DNA of 64,000 nucleotides from an uncultured Lysobacteraceae bacterium. GTDB taxonomy: Bacteria; Pseudomonadota; Gammaproteobacteria; Xanthomonadales; Xanthomonadaceae. The stretch spans positions 170,098-234,097 of the forward strand of contig CADECF010000005.1 in the NCBI GenBank assembly GCA_902825775.1. Direction: 5' to 3'. Under the pieces are notes generated by a model that was given only the letters and a program-made list of their open reading frames with translations, did not search any database and was not told the origin of the DNA. The position numbers and the translations under genes are program-made. Shown here piece by piece: positions 36,592 to 45,805 of the stretch (position 1 is its first letter; each line of letters opens with the position of its first letter).

Positions 36592-37869
36592 ATGTTGCAA
36601 GGCCGCCCCGTCGCCGTGCTCGGCGGCGTTCGCATTCCCTTCTGCCGCCAGAATACGGCTTATGCCGATGTCGGCAACCTCGGCATGTCGGTACGCACGC
36701 TCGGTGCCCTGGTCGAAAAGTTCGGCCTGCACGGGCAGCAGCTCGGCGAAGTGGCGATGGGTGCGGTGATCAAGCATTCCAGCGACTGGAATCTGGGCCG
36801 CGAGGCGGCGCTGTCGTCCGGCCTGTCGCCACTGACCCCCGGCATCACCTTGCAGCGCGCCTGCGGCACGTCGCTGGACAGCATCATCACCATCGGCAAC
36901 AAGATCGCGGTCGGGCAGATCGAGGTCGGCATCGGCGGCGGCAGCGATACGACTTCCGACGTGCCGATCGTTTACGGCCAGAAGTTGCGCCGGCGGCTCC
37001 TGGCCGCGGCGGCGGCCAAGACCACCAAGGACAAGATCGCGCAGTTCAAGGGCTTCCATTTGCGCGAGCTCAAGCCCGACTTCCCCGGCGTGGCCGAGCC
37101 GCGCACCGGCAAGTCGATGGGCGACCACTGCGAGGACATGGCCAAGCAGTGGAATATTTCGCGCGATTCGCAAGACGAGCTCGCGGTCGCTTCGCATCAC
37201 AAGCTCGCCGCCGCTTACGAGCGCGGTTTCTTCGACGACTTGGTCGTCAGCTTCCGCGGCGTATCGCGCGACAACATCCTGCGGCCCGATTCGACCCTGG
37301 AAAAGCTGGCCACGCTCAAGCCTGCGTTCGACAAGACCTCCGGCCGCGGCACGCTCACCGCCGGCAATTCCACGCCGCTGACCGACGGCGCTTCGGCCTG
37401 CCTGCTATCGACAGACGAATGGGCGCAGGCGCACGGCCATGAGGTGTTGTGCCATATCCGCGACGCGCAGGTCGCCGCGGTCGATTTCGTGCACGGCGAG
37501 GGCCTGCTGATGGCGCCGACCGTGGCGGTGGCCGAGATGCTCAAGCGCAACGACCTCACGCTGCAGGATTTCGACATCTACGAAATCCACGAAGCCTTCG
37601 CCGCGCAGGTGCTGTGCACGCTGCGCGCCTGGGAGAGCGAGGAGTATTGCAAGAACCGGCTCGGCCTGGACGCGCCGATGGGCCGCATCGATCCGGCCAA
37701 GATCAATCCCAACGGTTCGTCGCTGGCCGCGGGCCATCCTTTCGCCGCTACCGGCGCGCGCATCGTCGCCACCGCCGCGAAAGAGCTGAAGCAGCGCGGC
37801 GGCGGGCGCTGCCTGGTGTCGATCTGCACCGCGGGCGGCATGGGTGTGGTGGCGATCCTCGAGCGCTGA
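36592..37869 (+). CDS. fadI: Acetyl-CoA C-acyltransferase FadI
   Basis: 425 residues of the thiolase family. The nucleophilic cysteine is in LQRACGTSLDSI, and the catalytic histidine and second cysteine are in IHEAFAAQV, AAGHPFAATGA and SICTAGGMGVV. It cleaves 3-oxoacyl-CoA with CoA in fatty-acid beta-oxidation. Length and the YADVGNLGMSVRTLG start match the FadI (anaerobic/long-chain) branch. Its usual partner fadJ is not adjacent. The ATG at 36592 follows GAGGTAAGCC. Confidence 0.88.
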   Translation: MLQGRPVAVLGGVRIPFCRQNTAYADVGNLGMSVRTLGALVEKFGLHGQQLGEVAMGAVIKHSSDWNLGREAALSSGLSPLTPGITLQRACGTSLDSIITIGNKIAVGQIEVGIGGGSDTTSDVPIVYGQKLRRRLLAAAAAKTTKDKIAQFKGFHLRELKPDFPGVAEPRTGKSMGDHCEDMAKQWNISRDSQDELAVASHHKLAAAYERGFFDDLVVSFRGVSRDNILRPDSTLEKLATLKPAFDKTSGRGTLTAGNSTPLTDGASACLLSTDEWAQAHGHEVLCHIRDAQVAAVDFVHGEGLLMAPTVAVAEMLKRNDLTLQDFDIYEIHEAFAAQVLCTLRAWESEEYCKNRLGLDAPMGRIDPAKINPNGSSLAAGHPFAATGARIVATAAKELKQRGGGRCLVSICTAGGMGVVAILER

Positions 37870-37926
37870 AACGCCGAAATTTTATAATAACTCTAATATT
37901 ATCAATAGCTTAAGAGATATGTAATT

Positions 37927-37958
37927 TTTCTACTAATTTAATTCGTAATTAGTAGAAA
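37927..37958. promoter_or_regulatory. Inverted repeat before the Fic gene
   Basis: Perfect 12-base arms (TTTCTACTAATT and AATTAGTAGAAA) around an eight-base spacer, in very AT-rich DNA, with a further copy of TAGTAGAA at 37961-37968. They lie 19 bases before the start, where a repressor would block transcription. The C-terminal winged helix of the Fic protein itself is the natural candidate. Confidence 0.7.
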
Positions 37959-37976
37959 GATAGTAGAATCTCTTTT

Positions 37977-39305
37977 GTGAAGCTCCCAGTCTCGCCGCTG
38001 CCCTGGAATGAATTGTTTGATCGCTACAAGAGCGATCTAGGGCGTCTTTTGCGCTATCGAGTTGGCCCGGAAGTTAGGGGCAAATACGTGCATTGGGACC
38101 GTCTGCGTTACCTGACACCACCGGAACAACTAAGTCATGAAGAATGGTGGCTGGCGATCAAGCTGGCGCGACACGCAATCGAACGCGATCTGCCGTTAAC
38201 AGACAAGCAACATCGTCGGTTCCGTATATCAGTAACGGACTCCATGGCTCAGCGATTACACATGATTGATCGCGAAGCTGCCGGCTCAATTCAGGGCTTG
38301 GACCGCATGGAGGACGAGAGCGTTCGGGAGCGATACTTAATTCGCTCCCTCATTGAAGAGGCAATGACTTCTTCGCAGTTAGAAGGAGCTGCGACTACAA
38401 GGGAAGTCGCAAAAGAGATGCTACGTAGCGGGCGAGCTCCTCGCGATCATGGTGAGCAGATGATCCATAACAATTATGTGGCGATGCTTGAGTTAAAGCG
38501 TTGGCGAAATCAGCCTCTCACACCGGAGGCAGTCTTTGAGATACATCGTCTCTTGACGGTAGATACGCTGGATGATCCCTCGGCTGCTGGTCGTTTCCGC
38601 ACCGCCGAAGAAAATATAGTGGTGCAGGACTATGAAGGAAATGTTCTACATGCGCCGCCGCCTGCGAATGAGTTGCCCGAAAGAATGCAGGCGCTTTGCG
38701 ATTTCGCCAATGCTGAGAACGAAGAAGGATTTTTACACCCAGTAATCAGAGCTATTGCGATCCATTTCCAAATCGGTTACGACCATCCTTTCTATGATGG
38801 AAATGGACGAACAGCACGAACTTTATTTTACTGGTCTATGCTTCGGTCAGGATTCTGGATGACCGAATTTCTATCTATTTCTAGCATCCTAAAGAATGCC
38901 CCATCAAAGTACGTGCGCGCGTATTTGTATACAGAATCAGATGATTCGGATTTAAGTTACTTCGCCGATTATCATCTCAAGGTCATCGTTCGCGCGGTCG
39001 AAGGACTTCACGGATATCTCGCGCGAAAGGCTGATGAAAGAAAGAAAGCGGAGAACCTTCTGCGTCCAAGCTCGAGATTGAGCGCTGCGCTCAACCACCG
39101 CCAGCGCGCGCTATTGCTGAACGCAATTCGGCACCCAGGCAAAGTTTATCGAATTGAGACGCATCGGCAAGCTCACGACATTACATATCAAACTGCTCGC
39201 ACAGATCTTCAGCGGTTAGTTGAAGCTGGGTTGATGACGCAGCACAAGCAGGGAAAGGCCTTCATCTTCTTGCCGGCAGCAGACCTGGCTGAAAAACTAA
39301 AATAG
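37977..39305 (+). CDS. Fic-family AMPylase with inhibitory helix and winged helix
   Basis: 442 residues. An N-terminal domain carries the inhibitory motif SSQLEG (Ser132 to Gly137, form S/T-x3-E-G), so this is a class II, self-inhibited Fic protein. The catalytic motif HPFYDGNGRTAR starts at His270. The C-terminal 80 residues form a winged helix (LSAALNHRQRALLLNAI, then YQTARTDLQRLVEAGLM). It would transfer AMP to a target hydroxyl. The start is a GTG at 37977. The gene and its upstream DNA are much more AT-rich than all neighbours, which suggests recent horizontal transfer. Confidence 0.92.
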   Translation: MKLPVSPLPWNELFDRYKSDLGRLLRYRVGPEVRGKYVHWDRLRYLTPPEQLSHEEWWLAIKLARHAIERDLPLTDKQHRRFRISVTDSMAQRLHMIDREAAGSIQGLDRMEDESVRERYLIRSLIEEAMTSSQLEGAATTREVAKEMLRSGRAPRDHGEQMIHNNYVAMLELKRWRNQPLTPEAVFEIHRLLTVDTLDDPSAAGRFRTAEENIVVQDYEGNVLHAPPPANELPERMQALCDFANAENEEGFLHPVIRAIAIHFQIGYDHPFYDGNGRTARTLFYWSMLRSGFWMTEFLSISSILKNAPSKYVRAYLYTESDDSDLSYFADYHLKVIVRAVEGLHGYLARKADERKKAENLLRPSSRLSAALNHRQRALLLNAIRHPGKVYRIETHRQAHDITYQTARTDLQRLVEAGLMTQHKQGKAFIFLPAADLAEKLK

Positions 39306-39319
39306 TTTTTGTCGATGCA

Positions 39320-40570
39320 TCACTCGCGCAGCCGCGGCATGCCGTGTTCGTTGCGTTCTTCGACCGCGGCCTGATCGAAGATCTTCTGGCGCAGGTCGCG
39401 GCCGGTGAATTCCTGCACCGGTTCGTTGCGCGATGCGCGCAACGCATTGGCGTAGCTCAGCCGCGCGCGGCTGTCGTCGCCGGCGGCGGCGAAGCCGTGG
39501 CCGAGTTCTTCCCACGCTTCGCTGCCGGCACCCTGCGCGAGGGCGCGATGCAGGTATTCCTCGGCTTGCGGCCATTGGCCTTGCGCGCGCGCCAACCGGG
39601 CCAGCGTCACCAGCAGGGCCGGGCTGGAAGGGTGGGTCTGCAGCCAGCGCTCGGCATTGGCGCGGCGCGCATCGACGCGGCCGATCGACAGGCGGCCGTA
39701 CAGGTCGGCCAGCGAATCGGCCCATCGCGCATCGAGCGCCTGCTCCAGACTTTTCGCCGCGGCCTCGTCCCAACGCAGCGCGGCGGCGCGTTCGGCATAG
39801 GCGGCTACGACTGCGGGCTCGCTCTTCGCCGCTTTCGGCAGCGTTTCCCAGCGTTCGGCCAGTACGTTGGCATCGCCGGCCTGGCGCAGCGAGGCTTCGG
39901 CCCAGTGCGTCTGCAGATGGTCGAGCCGTTCGCCGGACAACGCATTCTGCTGGCGCATCGGACCGAGCAAACCATAAGCCTGGCCGGCTTGTCCGGAGGC
40001 GGCCAAAGCTTCAGCGCGCAACGACAGGCCGCGCGGCGGCAGCGGTTGCGCCGCGGGCGCGTCCAATGCGGCCAGCGCATCGATCGGCTGCTGGTGCGCC
40101 AGCGCACGCTCGGCGACGGCGATCGCGCGCGAGGCGGGATGACGCTCGCCGAGCGCATCCAGTTGCGATTGCGCGGCCGCGGCATCGCCGCGGGCATCGG
40201 CCGCGCGCGCGGCCGCGATACGCGCGACCGCTTCGGCCTGCTGGTCGTCGGCGGCTTGCGCGAGCAATTTCTCCGAGCGCGCCCAATGGCCCTGGTGCAA
40301 CGCGGTGAGGCCTTCGCTCAAGCGCGCGCGCGACTGCCGGCGGCGCATGCCGCGCCAAGCGCGGAACGGCAGCGCCAGCAATGTCCATAGCACCCACAAA
40401 CCGAAGACGACCGCCAGCAGGATCAGCGCGCCGGAAGTGACCGTGGTGGTGTAGTCCTGGCCGCCGTAACGCACCAGCACATAACCGGGGTCCTGCAGCA
40501 GCAACTGCGCGGCCAGTGCGCCGACCACGGCCAGCGCCAGCCAGAACAGGATGTTGCGGAACAGATTCAT
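39320..40570 (-). CDS. hemY: HemY tetratricopeptide membrane protein
   Basis: 416 residues. Two N-terminal transmembrane helices (NILFWLALAVVGALAAQLLL and ALILLAVVFGLWVLWTLLAL) flank the HemY_N motif DPGYVLVRYGG. The rest is a tetratricopeptide-like helical domain. HemY is an inner-membrane protein of the late haem pathway in this sense (distinct from protoporphyrinogen oxidase) and likely acts as scaffold. It follows hemX with 19 bases between them. Confidence 0.88.
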   Translation of the reverse strand: MNLFRNILFWLALAVVGALAAQLLLQDPGYVLVRYGGQDYTTTVTSGALILLAVVFGLWVLWTLLALPFRAWRGMRRRQSRARLSEGLTALHQGHWARSEKLLAQAADDQQAEAVARIAAARAADARGDAAAAQSQLDALGERHPASRAIAVAERALAHQQPIDALAALDAPAAQPLPPRGLSLRAEALAASGQAGQAYGLLGPMRQQNALSGERLDHLQTHWAEASLRQAGDANVLAERWETLPKAAKSEPAVVAAYAERAAALRWDEAAAKSLEQALDARWADSLADLYGRLSIGRVDARRANAERWLQTHPSSPALLVTLARLARAQGQWPQAEEYLHRALAQGAGSEAWEELGHGFAAAGDDSRARLSYANALRASRNEPVQEFTGRDLRQKIFDQAAVEERNEHGMPRLRE

Positions 40571-40589
40571 CGCAGGCTCCTTGCGGTGT

Positions 40590-41561
40590 TCAGCGCGCGC
40601 CGCGCAGGGCGCGCAGCTGTTGCAGGCTGCTGCCCAGCACCGGCAGGGGCAGCGTCAATGGCAGCGCCCGCAGCGCACGCAGCTTCTCGCGGCGCGCACG
40701 CCGTTCCGCAGAGTCTGGCCAGAGCCGCGTGAGCCAGGCGTCGACGCGCGTCAGCGCAGCGCGATAAGCGGCCGCGTCGCGGCGTTCTAGCGCTGCGCGC
40801 GCCAACGTGAACTCCAGCTGCATCGCCGCCAGGCCTGCCGCGCGATCGGCCGATTCGACGATCACCGCACCCTGCGTCGGCCGCACATCGACGATGCGCC
40901 CGAACGCGCGCTGCCACCAAGGCAGACCGGCCGGTGCCGCTGCGGGCGCGCGCTCGGGCAACGCCTGCAACGTCGCCGCGAACGCGTCGAGCTTGGCGGC
41001 CGCCAAGCTGCGCGGATCGACGCCCAGCGCATCCAGCGCCGCGCGTTCCTGCGCCAGCGTCTGGCGCAGGCTGAGATAGGCGGGGTCGTCGATGCCGTCC
41101 AGCAATCCCGCTGCGAGCGCGTAACTGCGGCGCGCGCCGTCGAGATCGGACGCCAGGTCGAGACGTTGCGCCGCGCTGGTCAGCAGCATTTCGACTTCGT
41201 CGACGCGCAAAGCCTGCGCGCCGTGGCGATCGGGGTCGGCGAGTTTGGAGACGTTGTCCTCGAGCAGCGCGGCGCGTTGGCCGATGCCGAGCAATTCGTC
41301 GCGCAGCACGCGATTGGTGGCATCGGCCTGCTGCTGGCGCTGCGCTTGCGAACGCTGGTCGCGGCGCAACGCGTCCAGGCTCTCTTCGAGCAAGGCGACG
41401 CGCTGCTCCGCATCGACGATCTGCGCCTGCGCATCGGCCTGGCGCGACTGCCATGCCTGCCAGCCGCGCCAGCCGGCGAAGGCGAGCAGCAGCAACAACA
41501 GAAGCCACAGCCAGCCGAGGCTGCGGCGACGTGGGGGCATGTTCGGATCGGGATCGTTCAC
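40590..41561 (-). CDS. hemX: HemX-like uroporphyrinogen C-methyltransferase family protein
   Basis: About 323 residues. One N-terminal transmembrane helix (LGWLWLLLLLLLAFAGW) is followed by a coiled-coil stretch rich in Gln and Arg (residues 40-95) and a helical C-terminal domain. It is called uroporphyrinogen-III C-methyltransferase by family but lacks the SAM-binding fold, so catalysis is doubtful. The start is uncertain: GTG at 41561 or ATG at 41540; both keep the transmembrane helix. Confidence 0.85.
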   Translation of the reverse strand: MNDPDPNMPPRRRSLGWLWLLLLLLLAFAGWRGWQAWQSRQADAQAQIVDAEQRVALLEESLDALRRDQRSQAQRQQQADATNRVLRDELLGIGQRAALLEDNVSKLADPDRHGAQALRVDEVEMLLTSAAQRLDLASDLDGARRSYALAAGLLDGIDDPAYLSLRQTLAQERAALDALGVDPRSLAAAKLDAFAATLQALPERAPAAAPAGLPWWQRAFGRIVDVRPTQGAVIVESADRAAGLAAMQLEFTLARAALERRDAAAYRAALTRVDAWLTRLWPDSAERRARREKLRALRALPLTLPLPVLGSSLQQLRALRGAR

Positions 41562-41586
41562 GGCCAAGAATCTTCGCGGGGCTCGC

Positions 41587-42378
41587 TCATGCTAACGGAA
41601 GCCGCGTCGCGGGATGCGCGGCTGCGGCGACCATCGCGGCCGGGCGCGGACTGTCGGCGACGACCACGTCGCGGAAGCCGGCCTCGCGCGCGATCGCCGC
41701 CAGCCGCGCGCTGGCCGCGATGGCGCGAGCGCGGCGCAGTTTGTCCGCCAGATCGGGCGGCAGGGCGTTCAGGCTCAGCCGCAACGCCTCGGCGCTGCTC
41801 AGCGCGAGCGCGGCGTGCCGCATCGGCAAAGCGCGCAGCCGGGCCAAGGCGGCCGGCGTCCATGCGATCGGCACGCGTTCGTAGACGTCGCTGCGCAGGA
41901 TCCGGGCGCCGCGCGCGGCCAATGCCGGCGCGATCGCGCCGCGGCCGCCGGGCGCGGTGACCAGCCCGACACTCATGCCGCGCAATCGCTGCAGTTCGGG
42001 CAACGCCAACAGTCCCTCGCTATCCATGCGTGCGGGCGCCACGACCCGCGTTATGCCGGCGCGCCGCAGTGCGCTTGCGGTGCCTTCGCCCACCGCCAGC
42101 CAGATTTGATCCTTGCGCGCGCGCAGGCGACGCAGCGACGCGGCCGCTTTCACCGCTGCCGGACTGGTGAACAGCACACGCTCAGCCTGCAGCGCCGCGC
42201 GCAAGGCTGCGCGCGTGGATGGATCGTCGCGCAGCCGCAGCCGCCACGGCGACAACGCCAGCACGCGCGCGCCGTGCGCGGCGGCCGCCCGCCGCAGCGG
42301 TGCGTGATCGCCGACCGGGCGCAACGAAATCAGCTGCCAGCCGGTCAGCGGCTTGTCGGTGGCGTCGGCGCGTCGCAT
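41587..42378 (-). CDS. hemD: Uroporphyrinogen-III synthase
   Basis: 263 residues. The two-lobed HemD fold is visible through LISLRPVGDHAPLRRAAAAHG at the N-terminus, VLFTSPAAVKAAA and LAVGEGTASALRRAG in the first part and ALALSSAEALRLSL near the C-terminus. It closes and inverts ring D of hydroxymethylbilane. The ATG at 42378 gives the normal family length; starts at 42414 and 42447 would add atypical residues. It is first in a hemD-hemX-hemY run. Confidence 0.86.
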   Translation of the reverse strand: MRRADATDKPLTGWQLISLRPVGDHAPLRRAAAAHGARVLALSPWRLRLRDDPSTRAALRAALQAERVLFTSPAAVKAAASLRRLRARKDQIWLAVGEGTASALRRAGITRVVAPARMDSEGLLALPELQRLRGMSVGLVTAPGGRGAIAPALAARGARILRSDVYERVPIAWTPAALARLRALPMRHAALALSSAEALRLSLNALPPDLADKLRRARAIAASARLAAIAREAGFRDVVVADSPRPAAMVAAAAHPATRLPLA

Positions 42379-42481
42379 CGGCCACAGCTTGGCATAGCGC
42401 GCGGCGCAAGGCATCGGCGCGCGGTGGTCCTGCGCCGCCCGCGCCACGTATCCTGACGGCTTCTCCCGATATGCGGATGCG

Positions 42482-42940
42482 ATGGATACCGAACGCGCGC
42501 TGGAAAAACTCGACGCCTATTACCAGGCCATGCCGCCGGTGGCGGCGATGCATCTGCGTATCGACCGCTACGATGGCGAGCGGCTGCGCCTGCACGCGCC
42601 GCTGGCGCATCACATCAACGACAAGGGCTGCGCGTTCGGCGGCAGCCTGAATTCGCTGATGACGCTCGCGGCGTGGGGCTTGGTGTCGATGCGGTTGGAA
42701 GCCGCCGGCCTGCCCTCGGACGTGTATGTGGCCGACAACCGGGTGCGTTATCTGGCGCCGCTGTTCGCAGATCTGGTGGCCGAGGCGGAAATTTCGCCCG
42801 AGGCCTCCTGGGACGACTTCATCGCCGGCTTGCGCGCCAAAGGCCGGGCACGCACCCACGTGGAGGCGCATGTGCGCCTGCCCGACGGCAGCGTGGCCGC
42901 GGAATTCAGGGCGCGCTTCGTCGCCTTCGCCAAGGGTTAG
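42482..42940 (+). CDS. YiiD-C-like thioesterase
   Basis: 152 residues. Hotdog-type fold of the YiiD C-terminal family: MAMPPVA-like N-terminus, then HHINDKGCAFGGSLNSLMTLAAWG with the Asp and Gly-Gly substrate loop, and DVYVADNRVRYLAPLFADLVAEA. Substrate not known. It is divergent from hemD; a lipoprotein gene follows within 35 bases. Confidence 0.82.
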   Translation: MDTERALEKLDAYYQAMPPVAAMHLRIDRYDGERLRLHAPLAHHINDKGCAFGGSLNSLMTLAAWGLVSMRLEAAGLPSDVYVADNRVRYLAPLFADLVAEAEISPEASWDDFIAGLRAKGRARTHVEAHVRLPDGSVAAEFRARFVAFAKG

Positions 42941-42974
42941 GATGGGCGCCGGTCCGTGCGTGGGGAGTGGGGCG

Positions 42975-43388
42975 ATGCGTAAAGCGATGTGGATCCTGGC
43001 CGCAGTATTCGCGCTGGCGCTGGCCGCCTGCGGGGGCGGCGGGCAGAAGAACGCGCTGATCGCAGCGCAGAACGCATACGGCAGCGCGATGCGCTGGGGC
43101 GAATACGAAAGCGCCTGGGCGCGGGTCGATCCCGAATACCGCGACAAGCATCCGCTCAGCGAACTGGATCTGGAGCGCTACAAGCAGGTGCAGATCTCCG
43201 GTTATCGCGAGCTGGACGCCACCGTCCTGGCCGACGGCAGTCCGGCGCGGATGATCGAGATCGGCGTGATCAACAAGCACACCCAGGCCGAGCGGACCAT
43301 TCGCTACCGCGAAGAGTGGCGCTGGGATGCGGAGAAGAAGACCTGGTGGGTGCGCCAGGGGCTTCCCGACCTGTGGGCGGGCGGCTAA
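42975..43388 (+). CDS. Small lipoprotein of unknown function
   Basis: 137 residues. The lipobox is ALALAACG, then a Gly-rich start. The mature part (AMRWGEYESAWARVDPEYRD, then WRWDAEKKTWWVRQGLPDLW) resembles NTF2-like small secreted proteins in layout. No named family recognised. It follows the thioesterase closely and probably belongs to its transcript. Confidence 0.8.
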   Translation: MRKAMWILAAVFALALAACGGGGQKNALIAAQNAYGSAMRWGEYESAWARVDPEYRDKHPLSELDLERYKQVQISGYRELDATVLADGSPARMIEIGVINKHTQAERTIRYREEWRWDAEKKTWWVRQGLPDLWAGG

Positions 43389-43469
43389 AGCCGGTCCCAC
43401 GACGGTTTCTTTGCGCCGTAACCGGGCCTGGGCGACAATCGCGGCCCGTTTCGCGCCGATGACCTTATT

Positions 43470-43904
43470 TTGAATTTCCAAGCATTGCTGGCTTTCGCCG
43501 AAGGCAGCCCGATCCTGTCGTTGGCCTTCGTCGGCCTGACCCTGGCCATCGTCTACACCGAGATCGCCCGCCTGTTCCGCCCGTACAAGGCCCTGCGTCC
43601 GGCCGAGCTGACTGGTCTGATCAATCGCGAGAACGCGCTGGTAGTGGACTTGTCGCCCAGCACCGACTTCGAAAAAGGCCATATCGCCGGCAGCCGCAAC
43701 GTGGCGCCGAGCCAGTTCGATCCCGAAAACAAGCTGCTAGCCAATGCCCGCGCGTTGCCGGTGGTGGCGGTCTGCCGCAACGGCCAAGCTTCGGCGGATG
43801 CGGCCAAGCGGCTGAAGAAAGCCGGCTTCGAGAAGGTGTACTGGCTCGATGGCGGCATCGCCGCCTGGCAGCAGGCCGACCTGCCCCTGGTAAAGGGCCG
43901 CTGA
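43470..43904 (+). CDS. Rhodanese-domain membrane protein, YibN-like
   Basis: 144 residues. One N-terminal transmembrane segment (ILSLAFVGLTLAIVYTEIA) precedes the rhodanese domain, with active-site cysteine in VVAVCRNGQAS. The position before secB and gpsA matches enteric yibN. It may take part in sulfur transfer or membrane protein handling. The start is a TTG at 43470, as no ATG in frame precedes the membrane segment; a tiny out-of-frame ATG frame ends across it. Confidence 0.83.
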   Translation: MNFQALLAFAEGSPILSLAFVGLTLAIVYTEIARLFRPYKALRPAELTGLINRENALVVDLSPSTDFEKGHIAGSRNVAPSQFDPENKLLANARALPVVAVCRNGQASADAAKRLKKAGFEKVYWLDGGIAAWQQADLPLVKGR

Positions 43905-43914
43905 CCCGCAATTC

Positions 43915-44008
43915 CTGTGGGAGCGGCTTTGTGGGAGCGGCTTCAGCCGCGAGCTTTTCGACCCAATCGCTGTAGCTGGAAGCGCTCGCGGCTGAAGCCG
44001 CTCCCACA
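43915..44008. repeat. Repeat family A hairpin
   Basis: Palindrome between yibN-like gene and secB with a doubled left arm (GTGGGAGCGGCTTTGTGGG). Confidence 0.88.
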
Positions 44009-44089
44009 AAGCCGGCCCGCCAAAGCCCCGACATCCGGGCATGCGATAATCGCCCTCTTTCCCGCACGAAAACGAATTGGAGTAATGCA

Positions 44090-44611
44090 ATGTCCGACGA
44101 AACCAGCAACGGCGCGGCCGTACCGGCCGAACAAGCCGCCGGCGCCACTTTCGTGGTCGAGAAGCTGTACCTGAAGGACGTGTCCTTCGAGGCGCCCAAC
44201 ACCCCGATGGTGTTCAACGAGCCCGGCCAGCCGGATCTGCAGATGAACCTCACCCAGCGCGTGCAGCGGCTCAACGAGAACGTGTACGAAGTAGTGCTGG
44301 GCATCACCCTGACCTGCACCGTCAACGGCAAGACCGCTTATCTGGCCGAAGTGCAGCAGGCCGGCGTGTTCGGCCTGAGCGGCTTCGCCGATCAGGGCCT
44401 GGACGCGATGCTCGGCACCCAGTGCCCGAACGTGCTGTATCCGTATGCGCGCCAGGCGATCGGCGACCTGATCCAGGGTGGCGGCTTCCCGCCGTTCTAC
44501 CTGCAGCCGATCAATTTCGATGCGGTCTACGCCGAAGGCCTGCGTCAGCGCGCCGAAGCGCAGCAGAACGGCGATTTGTCCTCCGGCACGGAGACGGCCG
44601 GCAACGCCTGA
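44090..44611 (+). CDS. secB: Protein-export chaperone SecB
   Basis: 173 residues. Conserved SecB segments are [22 protein letters not shown], then [26 protein letters not shown] and [19 protein letters not shown]. It holds preproteins unfolded and hands them to SecA. The C-terminal 25 residues are acidic and Gln-rich, a common extension. TTGGAGTAATGCA before the ATG gives a good ribosome site. gpsA follows three bases later. Confidence 0.95.
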   Translation: MSDETSNGAAVPAEQAAGATFVVEKLYLKDVSFEAPNTPMVFNEPGQPDLQMNLTQRVQRLNENVYEVVLGITLTCTVNGKTAYLAEVQQAGVFGLSGFADQGLDAMLGTQCPNVLYPYARQAIGDLIQGGGFPPFYLQPINFDAVYAEGLRQRAEAQQNGDLSSGTETAGNA

Positions 44612-44614
44612 ACG

Positions 44615-45637
44615 ATGACGACCGCGCCCTCCGTCGCGGTGTTGGGCGCGGGCTCCTGGGGCACCGCGCTGGCCGCGTTGATCGCCAGGCACGGCCACCC
44701 GGTCGTGCTCTGGGGCCGCGATGCCGACAGCATTGCGGCCATCGACCAGCGCCACGAGAACCCGCGTTACCTGCCCGGCATCGCCCTGCCGGAGGAGTTG
44801 CGCGCCACCACGGATCTGGCTGCGGCTTTGCGCGACGCGGATTTGGTACTGGTGGTCGTGCCTTCGCATGCTTTCGCCGAAACTTTGCGCGCGCTCGCGG
44901 CGCATCGTCCGCAGCGCGCGGGCGTAGCGTGGGCGACCAAGGGTTTCGAACCCGGTTCGGGACGCTTCCTGCATGAAGTCGCCGCGGAAACGCTAGGCGC
45001 GGGCGTGCCGCTGGCGGTGGTCACCGGGCCCTCGTTCGCCAAGGAAGTCGCGATCGGTCTGCCGACCGCGCTGACCGTGCATTCGGATTCGGCCGATTTC
45101 GCGCAGCAGGTCGCCGATGTGCTGCACGGCCCGGCCTTCCGGGCCTACACAGGCAACGACATGGTCGGCGCCGAACTCGGCGGCGCGATGAAGAACGTGC
45201 TGGCCGTGGCCACTGGCGTGGCCGACGGCATGAATCTGGGTTTGAACGCCCGCGCCGGCCTGATCACGCGCGGCCTCAACGAAATGCTGCGATTGTCCGC
45301 GGCGATCGGCGCGCAGCCGGAAACGCTGATGGGCCTGGCCGGGTTGGGCGATCTGGTGCTGACCTGCACCGGCGACCTGTCGCGCAACCGCCGCCTGGGT
45401 CTGGCGCTGGGCCGCGGACAATCCATCGCCGATGCGGTGCGCGAAATCGGCCAAGTAGTCGAATCGGTGCAGACCGCCGACGAAGTGATGCGCCAGGCGC
45501 AGCGCCACGGCGTGGAATTGCCTATCTCGCGCGCCGTGCAGGCCGTCCTGCATGGCGAGATGACGCCGGCGGACGGCTTGCGCCAGTTGCTGGCGCGCGA
45601 TCAGAAGCCCGAGTATCCCGAAACCCTGTTCCGCTGA
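44615..45637 (+). CDS. gpsA: Glycerol-3-phosphate dehydrogenase GpsA
   Basis: 340 residues. The NAD(P)-binding loop is [14 protein letters not shown]. Catalytic lysine lies in [17 protein letters not shown], and the substrate segment [23 protein letters not shown] follows. It reduces dihydroxyacetone phosphate to sn-glycerol-3-phosphate for phospholipid synthesis. The secB-gpsA pair, three bases apart, is conserved in gammaproteobacteria. Confidence 0.96.
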   Translation: MTTAPSVAVLGAGSWGTALAALIARHGHPVVLWGRDADSIAAIDQRHENPRYLPGIALPEELRATTDLAAALRDADLVLVVVPSHAFAETLRALAAHRPQRAGVAWATKGFEPGSGRFLHEVAAETLGAGVPLAVVTGPSFAKEVAIGLPTALTVHSDSADFAQQVADVLHGPAFRAYTGNDMVGAELGGAMKNVLAVATGVADGMNLGLNARAGLITRGLNEMLRLSAAIGAQPETLMGLAGLGDLVLTCTGDLSRNRRLGLALGRGQSIADAVREIGQVVESVQTADEVMRQAQRHGVELPISRAVQAVLHGEMTPADGLRQLLARDQKPEYPETLFR

Positions 45638-45646
45638 CAGGCTCTC

Positions 45647-45754
45647 TTCGTGGGAGCGGCTTCAGCCGCGAGCTCTTTCTCTCAAGTCGCGCGAGCTCTT
45701 GATCTTGCTTTCGATTCCTCTCGAAAAGCTCGCGGCTGAAGCCGCTCCCACGAA
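45647..45754. repeat. Repeat family A with long loop
   Basis: Palindrome after gpsA (arms TTCGTGGGAGCGGCTTCAG and complement), loop of about 50 bases that includes a third GAGCTCTT. Confidence 0.88.
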
Positions 45755-45755
45755 A

Positions 45756-45786
45756 CAAAAAAAGCCCGGCGCGAGCCGGGCTTTTC
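45756..45786. terminator. Bidirectional terminator, gpsA and ax21 paralogue
   Basis: AGCCCGGC pairs with GCCGGGCT around GCGA, with A-run on one side and T-run on the other, so it can end both the rightward gpsA transcript and the leftward outer-membrane gene. Confidence 0.88.
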
Positions 45787-45805
45787 GGTTTCTTGCGCAA
45801 CGCGA

